This document shows positions 32,816 to 44,580 of a stretch of DNA of 64,000 nucleotides, one piece after another. The notes beneath the pieces are model-generated. The model saw only the letters and a program-made list of their open reading frames with translations, was not told the DNA's origin and made no database searches. Where the stretch lies: contig NC_080546.1 of the NCBI RefSeq assembly GCF_028640845.1, positions 22,184,020 to 22,248,019 of the forward strand. The letters are read 5' to 3'. Made by a program: the position numbers and the translations under genes. Numbering within the stretch: the first letter of the stretch is position 1; each line of letters begins with the position of its first letter. The DNA comes from Ahaetulla prasina (Eukaryota > Chordata > Lepidosauria > Squamata > Colubridae).

Positions 32816-32834
32816 GAGATAGATACTAATTTTT
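32816..32834. repeat. Right target-site duplication of ORF1-only L1
   Basis: GAGATAGATACTAATTTTT; see 23895-23913. On the plus strand the nick side reads ATTTTT/G, near the L1 endonuclease preference. Confidence 0.85.
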
Positions 32835-32997
32835 GAAGGCATCATACGTATCTGTGTCTCTGTAAAATACTGCAGGGGTAAGATGTATTTTGAGCTGATC
32901 CTACTTGGACTCAATCCAAGTAGGTCCTGAATTTAACAAAAACCGTATATATACTTCTGATTATTTTGTTGAATTGTCTCTTAATCAGCTGGATGAG

Positions 32998-33236
32998 CCA
33001 CAGTAGTGTAGTGGTTAGAGTGTAGTACTGCAGGCTACTTCTGTTGATCACTGACTGCCAGCAGTTTGCAGGTCAAATCTCACCAGGCTCAAGATTGACT
33101 CAGCCTTCCATCCTTCCTAGGTTGGTAAAATGAGGACCCAGATTGTTGGGGGCAATATGCTGACTCTGTAAACAGCTTAGAGAGGGCTGTAAAATCACAA
33201 TGAACCGGTACATAAGTCTAATGCTATTGCTATGGA
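32998..33236 (+). mobile_element. tRNA-derived SINE (GTGGTGGCGCAGTGG type)
   Basis: GAGCCACAGTAGTGTAGTGG, ACTGCCAGCAGTTTGCAGG, GAGGACCCAGATTGTTGG and CATAAGTCTAATGCTATTGC align with the copy at 17099. Confidence 0.82.
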
Positions 33237-34148
33237 ATAGTATTCTTATTTAAGTATGTATACCAGGACAGTAATTTTCTACTGGAAGAACAATTATTAT
33301 ATTGAAAAAAAAAAAGAACAAACAGATCTCTCTGCTCTTGTATATGTCAATATGAAGACTGATGATTATTTAAACATCTTCTTTACACTAGCAAAGCTTT
33401 GGATAAATATCACCAGTATGTCCCCTATGTATTGCTCTTGGGAGTATAATTGCCTACACTCTTCTTGGAAATGGGAAGACTTGTTTCTTTTACCAGTCTT
33501 CTTATTTTGTTTTTAATTGTGTTTCCCCCCAACGGAGAAATTTTTTACTTCATTTTCACACCAGCTCATATGAAGCAGAAGCTTTTACAAGGGCTTATTT
33601 TATCCAAATTGTTTTAGGAATGGCTAAAACTTTCAAACAAATAAAATGTACATTCACAGCTTCACAACTACTTTCAGAAGGGTGCAGAAAACAATAAAAT
33701 GATGCCAGTTAATTATAAAATAAGAAAGTTAAAGCACCTTTCTCTATTCTAGCTGTTTGCAGAGCATTTGGGACTTAGTCTCCCAGGATTATCAGGCTGC
33801 TATATACTAGGTATTATGGCAAGGAATTCTAGGAAGTTCAGTCTAGAGTAGCAAGTCTCAAGCTCCAAAACCAAGAAGACACGTAGTGCTTCTTCCAAGC
33901 AGATCCTTTATTGTTCCACACCTATAAACAAAATCTTGCCAAACTAAAGCACTCTACTATCCACATTTGGCATACACTCTGAAAACTCTTAGGGAGGGGC
34001 TATCTTCACCTTCTTTCTCTCACACAATTTATCTGAACAGGAGCTGCCTCCAATTTCTCTGGAATGCACCCCTCTTTTCTGCTTAGAATCCAGATTACAA
34101 CTTTCTATCACAACAAGGATTCTCAAGCTATTTTTTTTAGCTCATAGC
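33237..34148. other. No gene recognised
   Basis: Unique AT-rich sequence; ORF 33256-33516 has no motif. A fragment near 33780-33850 (CAGGATTATCAGGCTGC, AGTCTAGAGTAGCAAG) may be an old MITE. Confidence 0.45.
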
Positions 34149-34501
34149 TACCTTCAGAAGGGGCAGTGTGTTGGCTCAATAGTTAAGATGTTGGGCTCGT
34201 TGGCAGGAAAGCCAGCAGCCCAGGTTTGTAGACCTGAACTTCACACAATGGTGTGAGCTCTCTCTCTCGCTCTGGCTCCTGCCAACCTAGCAGCTTGAAA
34301 TCATGCATATGCGAGTAGATAAATGGGTACCACTAACGTGTTCCATAACATCATGCTGGCCACATGACTGCAGAAATGTCTTTGGATAGTGCTTGCTCAA
34401 TGGGCTTGAAATGAGGATGAGCACCATCCCCTATACTCAGCAACCACTAATGGAATAAAAATCTGCAGGGACTTCTTTACCTTTTTTTAACGTACCTTCA
34501 G
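34149..34501 (+). mobile_element. Sauria/Squam1-like SINE, diverged, with 9-bp duplication
   Basis: TACCTTCAG at 34149-34157 and 34493-34501 bounds a diverged SINE of about 335 bp: GTTGGCTCAATAGTTAAGATG (A box), CTGCCAACCTAGCAG, ATCATGCTGGCCACATGAC and GGGACTTCTTTACC tail. Confidence 0.75.
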
Positions 34502-35520
34502 TACCTCATTTACCTTTCTGATTCGCTCCATCACCACCATCATTGCTGTGTAGCTGGAAAAAAGTACTTTACCATCTGTACTCATTATTAATCTAAACAA
34601 ATATCTAAGGCTCTCTGTTAAATAAATAAAGATACAGAATTATTACAGTAGATGACTGGAACGTGACAAGGAATCGTTAGTGAGGAAGGAAGGAATAGTT
34701 GTTGGAAGAGTGATTGTTAGTTGGAAGATGCAACAGCTGTTATACATCTGTATGTTGAGGAAAACTGCAGAAGTTGAAGCAAGAACTATGACTTCCAGAG
34801 ATGTCTTTGTTCAACAAGTCTGCAGTATTCCAAAGAATGAGATATATAGACAAGCATGGCTCTGGACAATGTGGGAGAGACCAACTGATGAATTTGTCAC
34901 TGCCCTAACTAAACTGGAAGACAAAGCTGGTCCAACTAATCATACATAGTGAAATGTTACTAAGCAACAGATACAGAAATGAAAATAAAAGAGAACTGTG
35001 GAATTTGGTAGAAAAGAGGAAAAAGCAGTTTTCCTAAAGTAATGGAAGAGTAACTTGGAAAAATATATATTTTTGTAATATAGTCTCACAACTAATAATG
35101 CATACAAAGAGCCTCATTTTTTAAATAAGTTAGTTTTATGAATAAAGAATATTGCCCTACCAGATTGGCTTGTGCTTATTCTCTGAATTTTTGCTGCCAC
35201 CACATTTGAATCATTTAGAACCCATAACAATTCAACATTGCCGTTCCTCAGTAGATTACATTTATTTCTTTAAAATAACCATTCAGAAAATCATTTTCAT
35301 TTCAGCTGAGAAAATTTAAACAAAAAGCCAAGTGCAAAAGAGACTCTTCAAAAGACATTGAAAAAATCTTAGTCATTCAAAGATATTAAAATTTGTTTCA
35401 GAAATATTAGATAACAGTATTAAGCTATTATCAGATATAATGAGAGTTCCATTCTGAATGTTATCATTGCTAGGAGCAACTATATTTATAGTGATGGCAA
35501 TCAACTGGAATTTAAATAAC
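34502..35520. other. No gene recognised
   Basis: ORF 34680-34949 (89 codons) lacks recognisable domains and any splice or repeat context; treated as chance. Confidence 0.45.
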
Positions 35521-35747
35521 ACCGAGGTGGTGGCACAGTGGTTAGAATGAAGTATTGCAAGCTAATTCAGCTCACTGCCAGGAGTTCGATTCTCACCGGG
35601 TCAAGGTTGACTTAGTCTTTCATCTTTCTGAGGACAGTAAAACGAGGACCCAGATTGTTGGGGGCAATATGCTGACTCTGTAAACCGCTTAGCTAGGGCT
35701 GTAAAACACTGTGAAGCAGTCTATAAGTCTAAGTGCTATTGCTAATA
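35521..35747 (+). mobile_element. tRNA-derived SINE (GTGGTGGCGCAGTGG type)
   Basis: GAGGTGGTGGCACAGTGG, GGAGTTCGATTCTCACC, GACCCAGATTGTTGGGGGC and TATAAGTCTAAGTGCTATTG. Confidence 0.85.
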
Positions 35748-35829
35748 GGGCAATTTTATGTGGAAGCAGGCTGCCTTTCTGTTGTTGCATGATTTTTATA
35801 GTCTTAATTTTGTCTGTTGTAAAAACTTA

Positions 35830-36366
35830 GCCCATGAAGACCTGTATACTGCACGAGTCAAAAAGGGGGCTGTGAAAATATTTACAGACCCCTCACATCC
35901 TGGACATAAACTGTTTCAACTCCTACCCTCAAACAACACTACAGAGCACTGCACACCAGAATAACTAGACACAAGAACAGTTTTTTCCTGAATGCCATCA
36001 CTCTGCTAAACAAATAATTCCCTCAACACGGTCAAACTATTTACTAAATCTGCACTACTATTAATCTCATCGTTCCTATCACCCATCTCTTTCCACTTAT
36101 GACTGTATTACTGTAACTTTGTTGCTTGTATCCTTACAATTTATAATGATATTGTTTCCTGATTGCTTATTTGTACCCTATGACTATCATTAAGTGTTGT
36201 TCCTTATGATTCTTGATCAACGTATCTTTTCTTTTATGTACACTGAGAACATATGCACTAAGACAAATTCCTTGTGTGTCCAATCACACTTGGCCAATAA
36301 AGAATTCTATTCTATTCTATTCTATTCTATTCTATTCTATTCTATTCTATTCTATTCTATTCTATT
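35830..36366 (+). mobile_element. CR1/L3 (Snake1-type) LINE 3' end with (ATTCT)n
   Basis: The end of ORF2 is visible (DLYTARVKKGAVKIFTDPSH, PGHKLFQLLPS; stop at 35962). The 3' UTR follows, with GACAAATTCCTTGTGTGTCC and CACTTGGCCAATAAAGAATT, then a (TTCTA)n array 36302-36366. It is the longest copy of this family in the window and shows that the microsatellite is the element's own tail. Confidence 0.88.
36302..36366. repeat. (ATTCT)n microsatellite, about 12 units
   Basis: Pure TTCTA pentamers directly after the LINE 3' end; further units after the L2 tail at 36458-36469 show the array was split by that insertion. Confidence 0.95.
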
Positions 36367-36457
36367 TTTTTTTTATTTATTTTTTTATTTTTATACCGCC
36401 CTTCTCCCGAAGGACTCAGGGCGGTGTACAGGCATAATAAAACCGACAATACAATAT
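36367..36457 (-). mobile_element. L2 LINE tail inserted in the pentamer array
   Basis: ATACCGCCCTTCTCCCGAAG and GACTCAGGGCGGTGTACAGG match the 3' end of the L2 at 28320. About 90 bp, strongly 5'-truncated, with ATTCT units on both sides. Confidence 0.8.
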
Positions 36458-36469
36458 TCTATTCTATGT

Positions 36470-38091
36470 GCGAATTGGAAAAAAAAAATACCACTAATTG
36501 AAGAAAGAGTAGGGGAATCGATGTCTCAAGTGTTTCCTCAGGAAGTCTTATAGGGTAGTGGTTTGAGTTCAAGTCTTAATTTTTAATATTTATGTATTTT
36601 TTTCAATTTCCATGGGAGTACTGATTATTCATTCTTCTGAAAAATATAAAAAAATCAAGAGAATATTGATCTCACAGATAATGTATACAGGGGGAAAGAA
36701 ACCTTCTCTCTCTTCCCACCTTTCTACCTTTATCAGAAACTTTAATAAAAATTATCAACTTTGATAACTAGTACAATTAAACATTACATCTCAAACATGT
36801 CAGGATGATTACACTAATTTATTTAGTTTTCCCTTTCTCTGTGATACGGCTAGTAATTTCAATGAAATATATTGATCTGTACTGAAATTTCACAACGGTT
36901 TGTGATTACTCCATAATAGTATTAACACAGATAGATGACGACTATCTATCCCTCTGAAGTGAAGTGCAAAATCACTGGATTTTTACTTCCCTTTTCCACC
37001 TCTTGAGGCAAGTCCATCTGCTTGAGGTATTCACAAAAATCTTACTAATTCATCTTCATAACTTGGCAAGTGGGATAGGAGGAAAAAGGCTCCAAAATGC
37101 CACAGAAATGCAGCAATGATGAATAATCCTTCATTAAGTAGTGAAAGAGAAACTAGGCAAATGTTCCAATTCTACATCCCAAACCAAAAGTGTAAAAGAA
37201 AATTAACCAAACTGCAACTGCCTTCATATTTCTTTTACTGGGGATCTAATAATATTCTAACAGTAGTCCATTACTAGTGTCAGTACTTTTTTTCTGTTGC
37301 CTTTTGCTCTGTTATCTCTATTTTTTCTTCTTGTTCCTCAACAGTTTCCTAGAAAAGAATGTAATGTCTTAACTGAGATATAGATTGTGTCCCCTAGAGA
37401 TACAATTATTAAACCACTCTATGCCAAATTTACCATTGTTTAGTTCTTCTATACTTAAGGTTATAGTTGACTAGATTCTTCTTTAACTCTTCTTTAACAT
37501 ATTAGGAGCTATGTTGGCTCCTAATATGTCAGATTCATCTTTGTGCCTTTTGGCGAAATATCATACTCACACATACCCACTGTTCATGTAAGTGTTTCTT
37601 TATAGAGTTAGTTTCATAACAGCAGTGTTCTAAAAAGAGCTGGCATGAATTTTAAGCATCCCTGAGGCTCTGGGTTTATATGCAGGTCATCTTTCAAGAT
37701 ACTGAAGTTTTTAATACTTAAAGGTCATCTGTAAGATAGAACAAATAGACTGAAAAAGCAGAAACTTTTCCCAGACCAGTGACTATGCCATAATGGAATA
37801 CAACTAAAAGTATGCCATAATGGGATTACAACTACTAATTCTGCTACTAGTTGAAAGTAGCATTAAATATGATCTAGGACTAGTAAACTCAAAGAAAGAC
37901 AAAATTCTTTCACGGAAAGGTAAAACTTAGAACCAGTTCAGATCAGGAAATCTTTATGAGGTACAATCTTTGACTAGACTTTCCCATTAAATTCTTGGAT
38001 TCAGAAACGTGTAACAAAAAAGTGATCTGAAGCACCAAGGAGTAGAATCCAAGCAAAAAATAAAAATAAAACTATCTCTATGCTAGGCATT
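36470..38091. other. Unique AT-rich sequence, no gene recognised
   Basis: Only short local repeats (TATGCCATAATGG twice at about 37786 and 37812). No ORF of interest. Confidence 0.5.
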
Positions 38092-38099
38092 CTCTAAAT

Positions 38100-38313
38100 C
38101 AGGGGTACCTAACCCATTTGGAATCGGGTCATGCAAGTGGCAGGCAAGAGCGCAAGTTCCATTTGAAGAAGTGGCGGGTGCATGCATGAGCGAAACTCCA
38201 TTTGGGTGAGCCAAATGGAGCTGCGCGCCCCCTGTTTGTGTGGAATCATCTCTTCTCCCTCCCTCGCTGGTGCAATCAGCAGTCCGCAAAGCTGGAAAGA
38301 TTGGGGACCACTG
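38100..38313. mobile_element. hAT-type MITE, 214 bp
   Basis: CAGGGGTACCTAACCC at the left and GATTGGGGACCACTG at the right are inverted ends. Flanks CTCTAAAT (38092-38099) and TTCTAAAT (38314-38321) are an 8-bp duplication with one mismatch. Confidence 0.8.
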
Positions 38314-38321
38314 TTCTAAAT

Positions 38322-39116
38322 GTGCTAACTACCCCCCCAAATAGTGATGCTGGCTGGGGAATTCTGAGATTTTAAGGGCATAAAAACCAGGGGATGGCAT
38401 TTTGGGGAGGTTAGTATAGAAATTAGGACTCAAGTAGCACAGTGCTAATTACTTATCAATAATTATTCCTCGCAGTTATAAATTGTGCACATTTTTGCTT
38501 AAGTTTCCTAAACCCCTGAAAGTTTAAAATTACGTTTACATCTTCGAATGAACAATGGCAAACTGTTATGTACACCTTCACTCTGTCATATTTGTAATAG
38601 CGGTAATAAATATTCTGATCCAGCCAAGCTGTGTCTGGGAATTTTCAGACGTTGTTGTTCTATTGATCGAAATCTGTTACAAGTCACTACTAAGTCTCTT
38701 GTAGTATTAATTACCAAAAGTGATCTTCAAAACGTGCATTACATTTGTTTTACATTGGATACAACATAAAAGGTGTGATTATAATTTCTCAAGATGTTAC
38801 ACTGAGAAAACCATGAATCTGCTATTCATTTAGAGAGACTTGCTTCTGATTAATTTTTCTTCTCTACCATAAAACCAAAAAAAATTAAACAGGAAACACA
38901 ATCACACTCATTTACTATTTACATATACTATGCTATTTTATTATTGAGGAATCAAAATAGCGTTTCCCTCCTGCAAACTAGATCACAGCTTCCTTTTCAC
39001 TTAAAATCATTTTGCAGTTTCCAGAGACCATTTCCATTGTGTCTTATGTAAAGAGATTTATCCTCCAATAAGTCAGCTTTTTTCTATTTCTACTCCATAA
39101 AGCCTAAGGTACGTGT
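38322..39116. other. No gene recognised
   Basis: Unique sequence; ORF 38548-38769 has no motif. Confidence 0.45.
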
Positions 39117-39335
39117 CAGTGGTGAAATCCGAATTGTTTACTACCAGTTCTGTGGGCGTGGCATGGTGGGCGTGGTGTGGCTTGCTTGGTGGGCGTGGCA
39201 GGGGAATGCAAAATCTCCATTCCTACCCCAATCCAGGGGAAGGATACTGCAAAATCCCCATTCCCACCCCACTCCAGAGGTGGTATTTGCTGGTTCTCTG
39301 AACCTCAAAAATTCCGCTACTGGTTCTCCAAACTG
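39117..39335. mobile_element. hAT-type MITE (CAGTGGTGAAATC family), partial
   Basis: Starts CAGTGGTGAAATCCGAATTG as at 23126, with GTGGGCGTGG repeats and an internal duplication of TGCAAAATC(T/C)CCATTCC. The right inverted end could not be placed, so it may be truncated. Confidence 0.65.
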
Positions 39336-41003
39336 CTTAATGGACATATGACATATTACAGCAAAGATACCGGTTCATACAAATTACATCTTTATTGAAA
39401 CAACACTGTTGGCTGCCAATTACTTTCTTGGACAGGTTCAAGGGTTGGGGTTATGACATTTAAAACAGTTTAGGCCCAGGACAATTAGTAACCAAGACAT
39501 TTATCATTTCAGTTTTGTTGTCAGTCACTGAGTTTGTCAGAGGAAATAAAAGATCCTGATTGAGATTCAGAAGTTGTGCTGATATAAACGTAGCATAAAA
39601 GATTAGAATTTACTTCCCATTTGAAAGAACTGCCTCCCAAACATTTTGTCCTTTGTCAGAATATATTAAGCTAATAAATTGATTCAACAAAAGTCTGTTT
39701 AGTAGACGGTGCCAAGAGGATAAAACTATATTTTATTTGCATTTCTAGGAAATGAAGTGACAGAATTTATTCCTACTATTTTACTTTTCATAGTAAAAAA
39801 TAAAGAATAGAACATTATAAAATAATTATCTGAAATTGTTATTGATATGCATTTTTATACCACAGATTCCCAAGACAGTAGCAAGATAATTAAATAAATA
39901 TTCAGTGTCTACATATACTCAGGGAATTGCAACGCTTTGCAAGCATGGTATGATGTAAACTTTTTCACCTTTGTACTTTCTGAGAATGAAAATCTGTGGG
40001 ATTCTTGATATTATTGATCTACCAATGTCTAGAAATTGTACTTAATGATAAAGGAAGCTGCGGATTGTAATTCTTCATCTTTTAGGGTATCCCAAGATTG
40101 AGACAATTGATCCTCAGTATATTCATGAAAAGACGAAATTTGGTGACATATGAATGAATGTCAGACTATGATATTAAAAAAAGTTACCTCTTGTAAAGTT
40201 TTTACAACTTATTTATAATTGTTTACAATGTTGTAAATCAAATTCCAGTTAGATTTCTTAAAAACTATTTTAAAACTAGATTTTGCAATATAAAAAATAG
40301 CAAATCAATAAAAATATTTGTATATAATTTATATCCCACCTGACTCAAATACCTCCGGGTACTTCATAATTAAAAGTGCAATCCTCTCATCATTCTATTT
40401 TTTTAAAAAGTACATTGAATATATTTCTCCCAATCAAACTTGGCTGCTTTCAAAAAAACTGAGCTCAATTATCATCAACCTAATTAGCATATGAATGAGA
40501 AACTACCACAAAATGGGTAAGATCCTATTATATTTAAAGAAGGGAATATACTACTTTCATCACAGTGCCCCTCGGGGGGGGGGGGGACTTCAACCCTGAA
40601 AGGATTTGACCATGTAGGAGATTTTCTTTTACTGAAGTGAAAATTCATTGACTCTTAAATGGCATTTGTGTTTGCATGTGCATATATCCTTAAGTCAGTA
40701 TTGAGTCTTGGGGACTGTCTGGAGAAGTCATTCTTGGATACATTACATTTCCATCAGTGATTTGCTATTGCTTTCTTCCTAGTGTTTTGATAGAGTGAAA
40801 GGGTCAAATTCACACAATTGGCTTAAGCCTTAAGGTTTAGGACTAAAACTGACAGTCTCCAGGTTTTTTTTAGCTTGATGCCTGTTTGGCTAACTCTAAT
40901 TTGGCATTCAGATTTCATTATTTTCAATTTTATTTTCAATTTTATCATTCACATTCTAGAATGCAAGCCCTTTGCAGCTGCAAAGATGGGAAGTTATTTA
41001 CTA
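39336..41003. other. Unique AT-rich sequence, no gene recognised
   Basis: Contains a G-run of 14 at about 40574-40587. No coding features. Confidence 0.5.
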
Positions 41004-41217
41004 AAGCAATAGATTTACATATCGCTTCACAGTGCTTTTACAGCACTCTCTAAGAGGTTTACAGAGTCAGCATATCTGGGTCCTCATTTTACCCCCCTTG
41101 GAAGGCTGAGTCAACCTTGAGCCAGATGAGATGTGACCTGCCAAATTGCTAGCAGTCGGCAGTCAGCAGAAGTAGCCTGCAGTACTGCATTCTAACCATT
41201 GCGCCACCACGGCTCTT
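41004..41217 (-). mobile_element. tRNA-derived SINE (GTGGTGGCGCAGTGG type)
   Basis: Minus-strand: GAGCCGTGGTGGCGCAATGG, GGTTGACTCAGCCTTCC, GAGGACCCAGATATGCTG (internal deletion of the TTGTTGGGGG stretch) and the 3' tail at the left. Confidence 0.82.
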
Positions 41218-41226
41218 ATACTATCC

Positions 41227-41332
41227 CAGGGATCTGCAAACTTGGTTCTCTTAAGACTTTTGGACTTCAACTCCCAGAGTTCCTCAGCCAGCTTTGCAAA
41301 AGTCTTAAAAGAGCCAAGTTTGCAAACCCCTG
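41227..41332. mobile_element. Palindromic hAT-type MITE, 106 bp
   Basis: CAGGGATCTGCAAACTTGG at the left and CCAAGTTTGCAAACCCCTG at the right. The whole body is nearly an inverted repeat around GACTTCAACTCCCAGAG. The 8-bp flanks TACTATCC (41219-41226) and TACTATTC (41333-41340) differ at one base. Confidence 0.85.
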
Positions 41333-41340
41333 TACTATTC

Positions 41341-41986
41341 CAATTTCTCTTTAATATAAACAATGTATTTAATACTAGCACATTAAAATGCATGTTTGTT
41401 ACATGAATAAAACAGAAGCTATGGAAGATGCTTTCAATATGTGATTACTGCAACTGAATTACTATATATCTACAGAGATGGAAAGATTTGACACTAATTA
41501 CTATGAAGGAGTGATTGGAGAAGTGGACAGATTTTGCTGCAATGAAGAAACTGACTTTTTGATATGAGAAAAAACATTTAACATATTTTTACATTTATTG
41601 GTAACTGGAAGCGTCTTGTACTTTTTGTGTAAAAATGAAAAAAACTTGAACTTGTGATTTATGCATTTGATGTTTAGATGGAAAAGATTACAGGAAGAAG
41701 AGTAATATGATGTAGCATTAGAGAGCAAAGTTAAATAAATTTGCACTTCTGTTGTGAAGAGTACCTGAAGCCATTTCGTTTTATGTATTTTTTCTTTTGT
41801 TTTCTATTATCTTCAACTTTTTTTCTTTTTATGCACTTTTTGCTTTCTTCCTTGCTTTCTACCTTGTTTTTTTCCTTCCTTATTCCATATTAGTTCGCAT
41901 TAGTTTTTAATCTTATTGAAAAGTTGTAATAATTATGTTCAAAAAAATTACGCTAATTTTTTCTTAAATTACAGATTTAAGTTGCC
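41341..41986. other. No gene; pyrimidine-rich tract
   Basis: T/C-rich stretch at about 41775-41885 (TTTTTCTTTTGTTTTC, CTTTCTTCCTTGCTTTC). Nothing else recognised. Confidence 0.45.
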
Positions 41987-42370
41987 CTAACTGCAGGAAA
42001 AGGGATGCGATGGCTTAGTGAGTAAGACGCTGAATTTGTCAATCAAAAGGTTAGCAAAAGGTCGGCAGTTCAGCGGTTTGAATCCCTAGTGACGCGTAAC
42101 GGGGTGAACTCCCGTTACTTGTCCCAGCTTCTGCCACTTTAACAGTTCGAAAGCACATAAAAAATGCAAGTAGAAAAAATAGAGACCACCTTTGGTGGGA
42201 AGGTAACAGTGTTCCATGAGCATTGAGTCATGCCGGCCACATAACCATGGAGACGTCTTTGGACAGCGCAGGCTCTTCGGCTTTGAAACAGATGAGCACC
42301 GCCCCCTAGAGTCGGGAAAGACTAGCACATATGTGCAAGGGGAACCTTTATCTTTACCTAACTGCATGAA
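41987..42370 (+). mobile_element. Sauria/Squam1-like SINE with 13-bp duplication
   Basis: CTAACTGCAGGAA (41987-41999) and CTAACTGCATGAA (42358-42370) flank a full-length SINE: GGGATGCGATGGCTTAGTG, GGTTTGAATCCCTAGTG, GGGACCACC-like ACCACCTTTGGTGGG, GAACCTTTATCTTTACC. A 15-bp internal duplication (AAAGGTTAGC/AAAGGTCGGC) lies near 42045-42065. Confidence 0.88.
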
Positions 42371-42384
42371 TAATAACCACTGAA

Positions 42385-42639
42385 CAGTGGTGGTATTCAG
42401 CCGATTTGGATGAACCACTAGTGGCCACCCACCCACTTGCCCTGGCACTATGCCGTCTTATTTAGCCATGTTTTCTAAGCCGCATACATGTGTGCAAGCC
42501 GTGCACGAGAGCAAAGCGCATGAGTGGAAGGCCACGTGCATGCATGGAAGGCCACGCACAAAGTGAGCGTGCGTGCATGCAAGGTCACATTTTTGGTGCA
42601 CGGTGAACTGGTGGCAAAATGATATGAAACCCACCTCTG
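42385..42639. mobile_element. hAT-type MITE, 255 bp
   Basis: CAGTGGTGGTATTC and GAAACCCACCTCTG are the inverted ends. CCACTGAA at 42377-42384 and 42640-42647 is a perfect 8-bp target duplication. The inside is rich in CGTGCATGC-type repeats. Confidence 0.88.
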
Positions 42640-42647
42640 CCACTGAA

Positions 42648-43436
42648 GTATAGTTTTACAGACATGGGCAAAAAATGGAAAAGAGCAGGGCAGCCACAAA
42701 CAAACTTCCAAGCATTTTAGATGGACATTAAAGAAAGGGAGAATACACAAGAGGATTTCTATAGTTTCTTATCAATAGATAATGAAATATTAGTGACTGA
42801 ACACTGTTGCTATAATAGTACTGGCTTAGGCAACAAATTTTAGGTTGTCCTACCATGAAACAGAGGAGAATGGTCATTTGCACTTACACTGTTTTAGCAG
42901 TGCAACTATGACCAACTGAGTAGCAAAAGAAACAGGAATTAGCGAAGGCAAAGCAAAACAACAATATATTCATAATTCTAGCCTCATTAGATCAATTAGA
43001 AGGTCAATTCTATGCAGAGCTTACTGAAAACTGATCCTACATGGCAATGTATCTTTACTTAGTTTGATGAAATACCTTTATGCTGGTAGCAGATGGGTAA
43101 CAGTTCTGGAACAATGCAGAAAAAGAAGAAACTCTTGTGCTTTTTGCTTAGAGCATATGCTTAGGCCTGTTTATTTAAGTGCTTTGCTGTCAAACATTTT
43201 TCCTGTAGTATTATCGTCCTTCTTTTGCTACTTGAAGTAATTCAGCCATTTTCAAGGAGAGGAAACACTTAGATCAAGTTGTATTTTTAGTTGATATCAT
43301 TCCCCCACCCCCCATACATTTTGTATTTCTAGAAAACTCTTTATTTATAACCAAAGACTTACTGAATAACTACTATGGAATCCTTGTGTTGTGGTCTAAT
43401 TGTGGTCTTCTGATGCTTATGTTGGAATTTTAGTAT
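42648..43436. other. No gene recognised
   Basis: Unique sequence without motifs. Confidence 0.45.
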
Positions 43437-43706
43437 GGCTTGGGAGTCGTAACCATATGGTTGTAAATGCACATCTGTTTTATCCCATTTTGCAGAAGCT
43501 GGCAAAAAAAGTCACAAAATGCGAATGTGTGATTGTGATACTGCAACTGGCCATAATGCGAGCCATCTGCCAAGTGCCTAAAATGAAATCACATGATGGT
43601 GTGGTAGTTATATCTTTGAGGACAAGTTGTAAGTAACTTTTTTTGAGTCCATCGTAACTCTGAATGGTCATTAAACAATATGTCTTAAATCAAGGACAAC
43701 CTGTAT
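43437..43706 (-). repeat. Dispersed repeat (CAGGTTGTCCTTGA family)
   Basis: On the minus strand it begins ACAGGTTGTCCTTGATTTAAG and contains phrases such as TGACCATTCAGAGTTACGATG. This matches the repeat at 48004-48395, a non-coding interspersed family common in reptiles; its class is uncertain. Confidence 0.55.
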
Positions 43707-44003
43707 TACAACTTATTAGTAGCATATATATTGTTCTACTGCAAATTATATTGCTATACTTCAGAGACAGGCATCTTTCACTCATGCATCTGCAAGGAGT
43801 TACATTATTAAATGGGCATCATATGTCATGATGGGAAAACCGCAACTTACACACTGGTATCAGATGTCAGGATGGAAATATATAAAGAATGAATTTGTGT
43901 CATGGCATCACTGTGTGAATATTTTCATTTAGAATAAATACTGGTTCACAGTGGATACAATCAACCATGCCTTCATTATTAGAGATTATATGAAAAGGTA
44001 CTA
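43707..44003. other. No feature recognised
   Basis: Unique sequence. Confidence 0.4.
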
Positions 44004-44580
44004 TTTATTTATTTATTTATTTATTTGTCACAACAGTATATATAAGCATAAAAGCATGAAATAACTATACGATATATTAGCATAAATAGAAATAGAAATA
44101 GAAATAGAATTTTTATTGGCCAAGTGTGATTGGACACACAAGGAATTTGTCTTGGTGCATATGCTCTCAGTGTACATAAAAGAAAAGATACGTTCATCAA
44201 GGTACAACATTTACATAAATATAATCATTACTTAAATATAATCATAAGTATGTAATAACTATATGAAATTGGATACAATCAAAGGGAACATTAGGACAGG
44301 AACGGTAGGCACGTTGGTGCTCTTATGCACGCCCCTTACAGACTCTTAGGAATGGGGTGAGGTCAATAGTAGATAGTTTTTGGTTAAAGCTTTGGGGATT
44401 TTGGGAAGAGACAACAGAGTCTGGTAGTGCATTCCAGGCATTAACAATTCTGTTACTGAAGTCATATTTTCTGCAATCAAGATTGGAGCGGTTTACATTA
44501 AGCTTAAATCTATTGTGTGCTCGTGTATTGTTGTGACTGAAGCTATATGAAAAGTTGATTGATTTAATCTAAGTAGTAAC
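44004..44580 (-). mobile_element. CR1/L3 LINE 3' region, composite of two tails
   Basis: (TTTA)n and TGTCACAACAGTATATATAA (44004-44090) are one LINE tail. At 44092-44220 sits a Snake1-type tail with (AGAAAT)n and TGGACACACAAGGAATTTG. The older copy resumes at about 44221 with GGAACGGTAGGCACGTTGG, CCAGGCATTAACAATTCTG and TTGGAGCGGTTTACATTAAG. It reads on the minus strand and is 5'-truncated. Confidence 0.75.

Noticed and set aside
34680..34949. 89-residue ORF as a possible small gene
   Set aside because: No recognisable motif, no Kozak or splice evidence, and AT-rich flanks.
36194..36553. ORFs with repeated FYSIL at 36213, 47162 and 53142
   Set aside because: Translations of the ATTCT microsatellite and the LINE 3' UTR.
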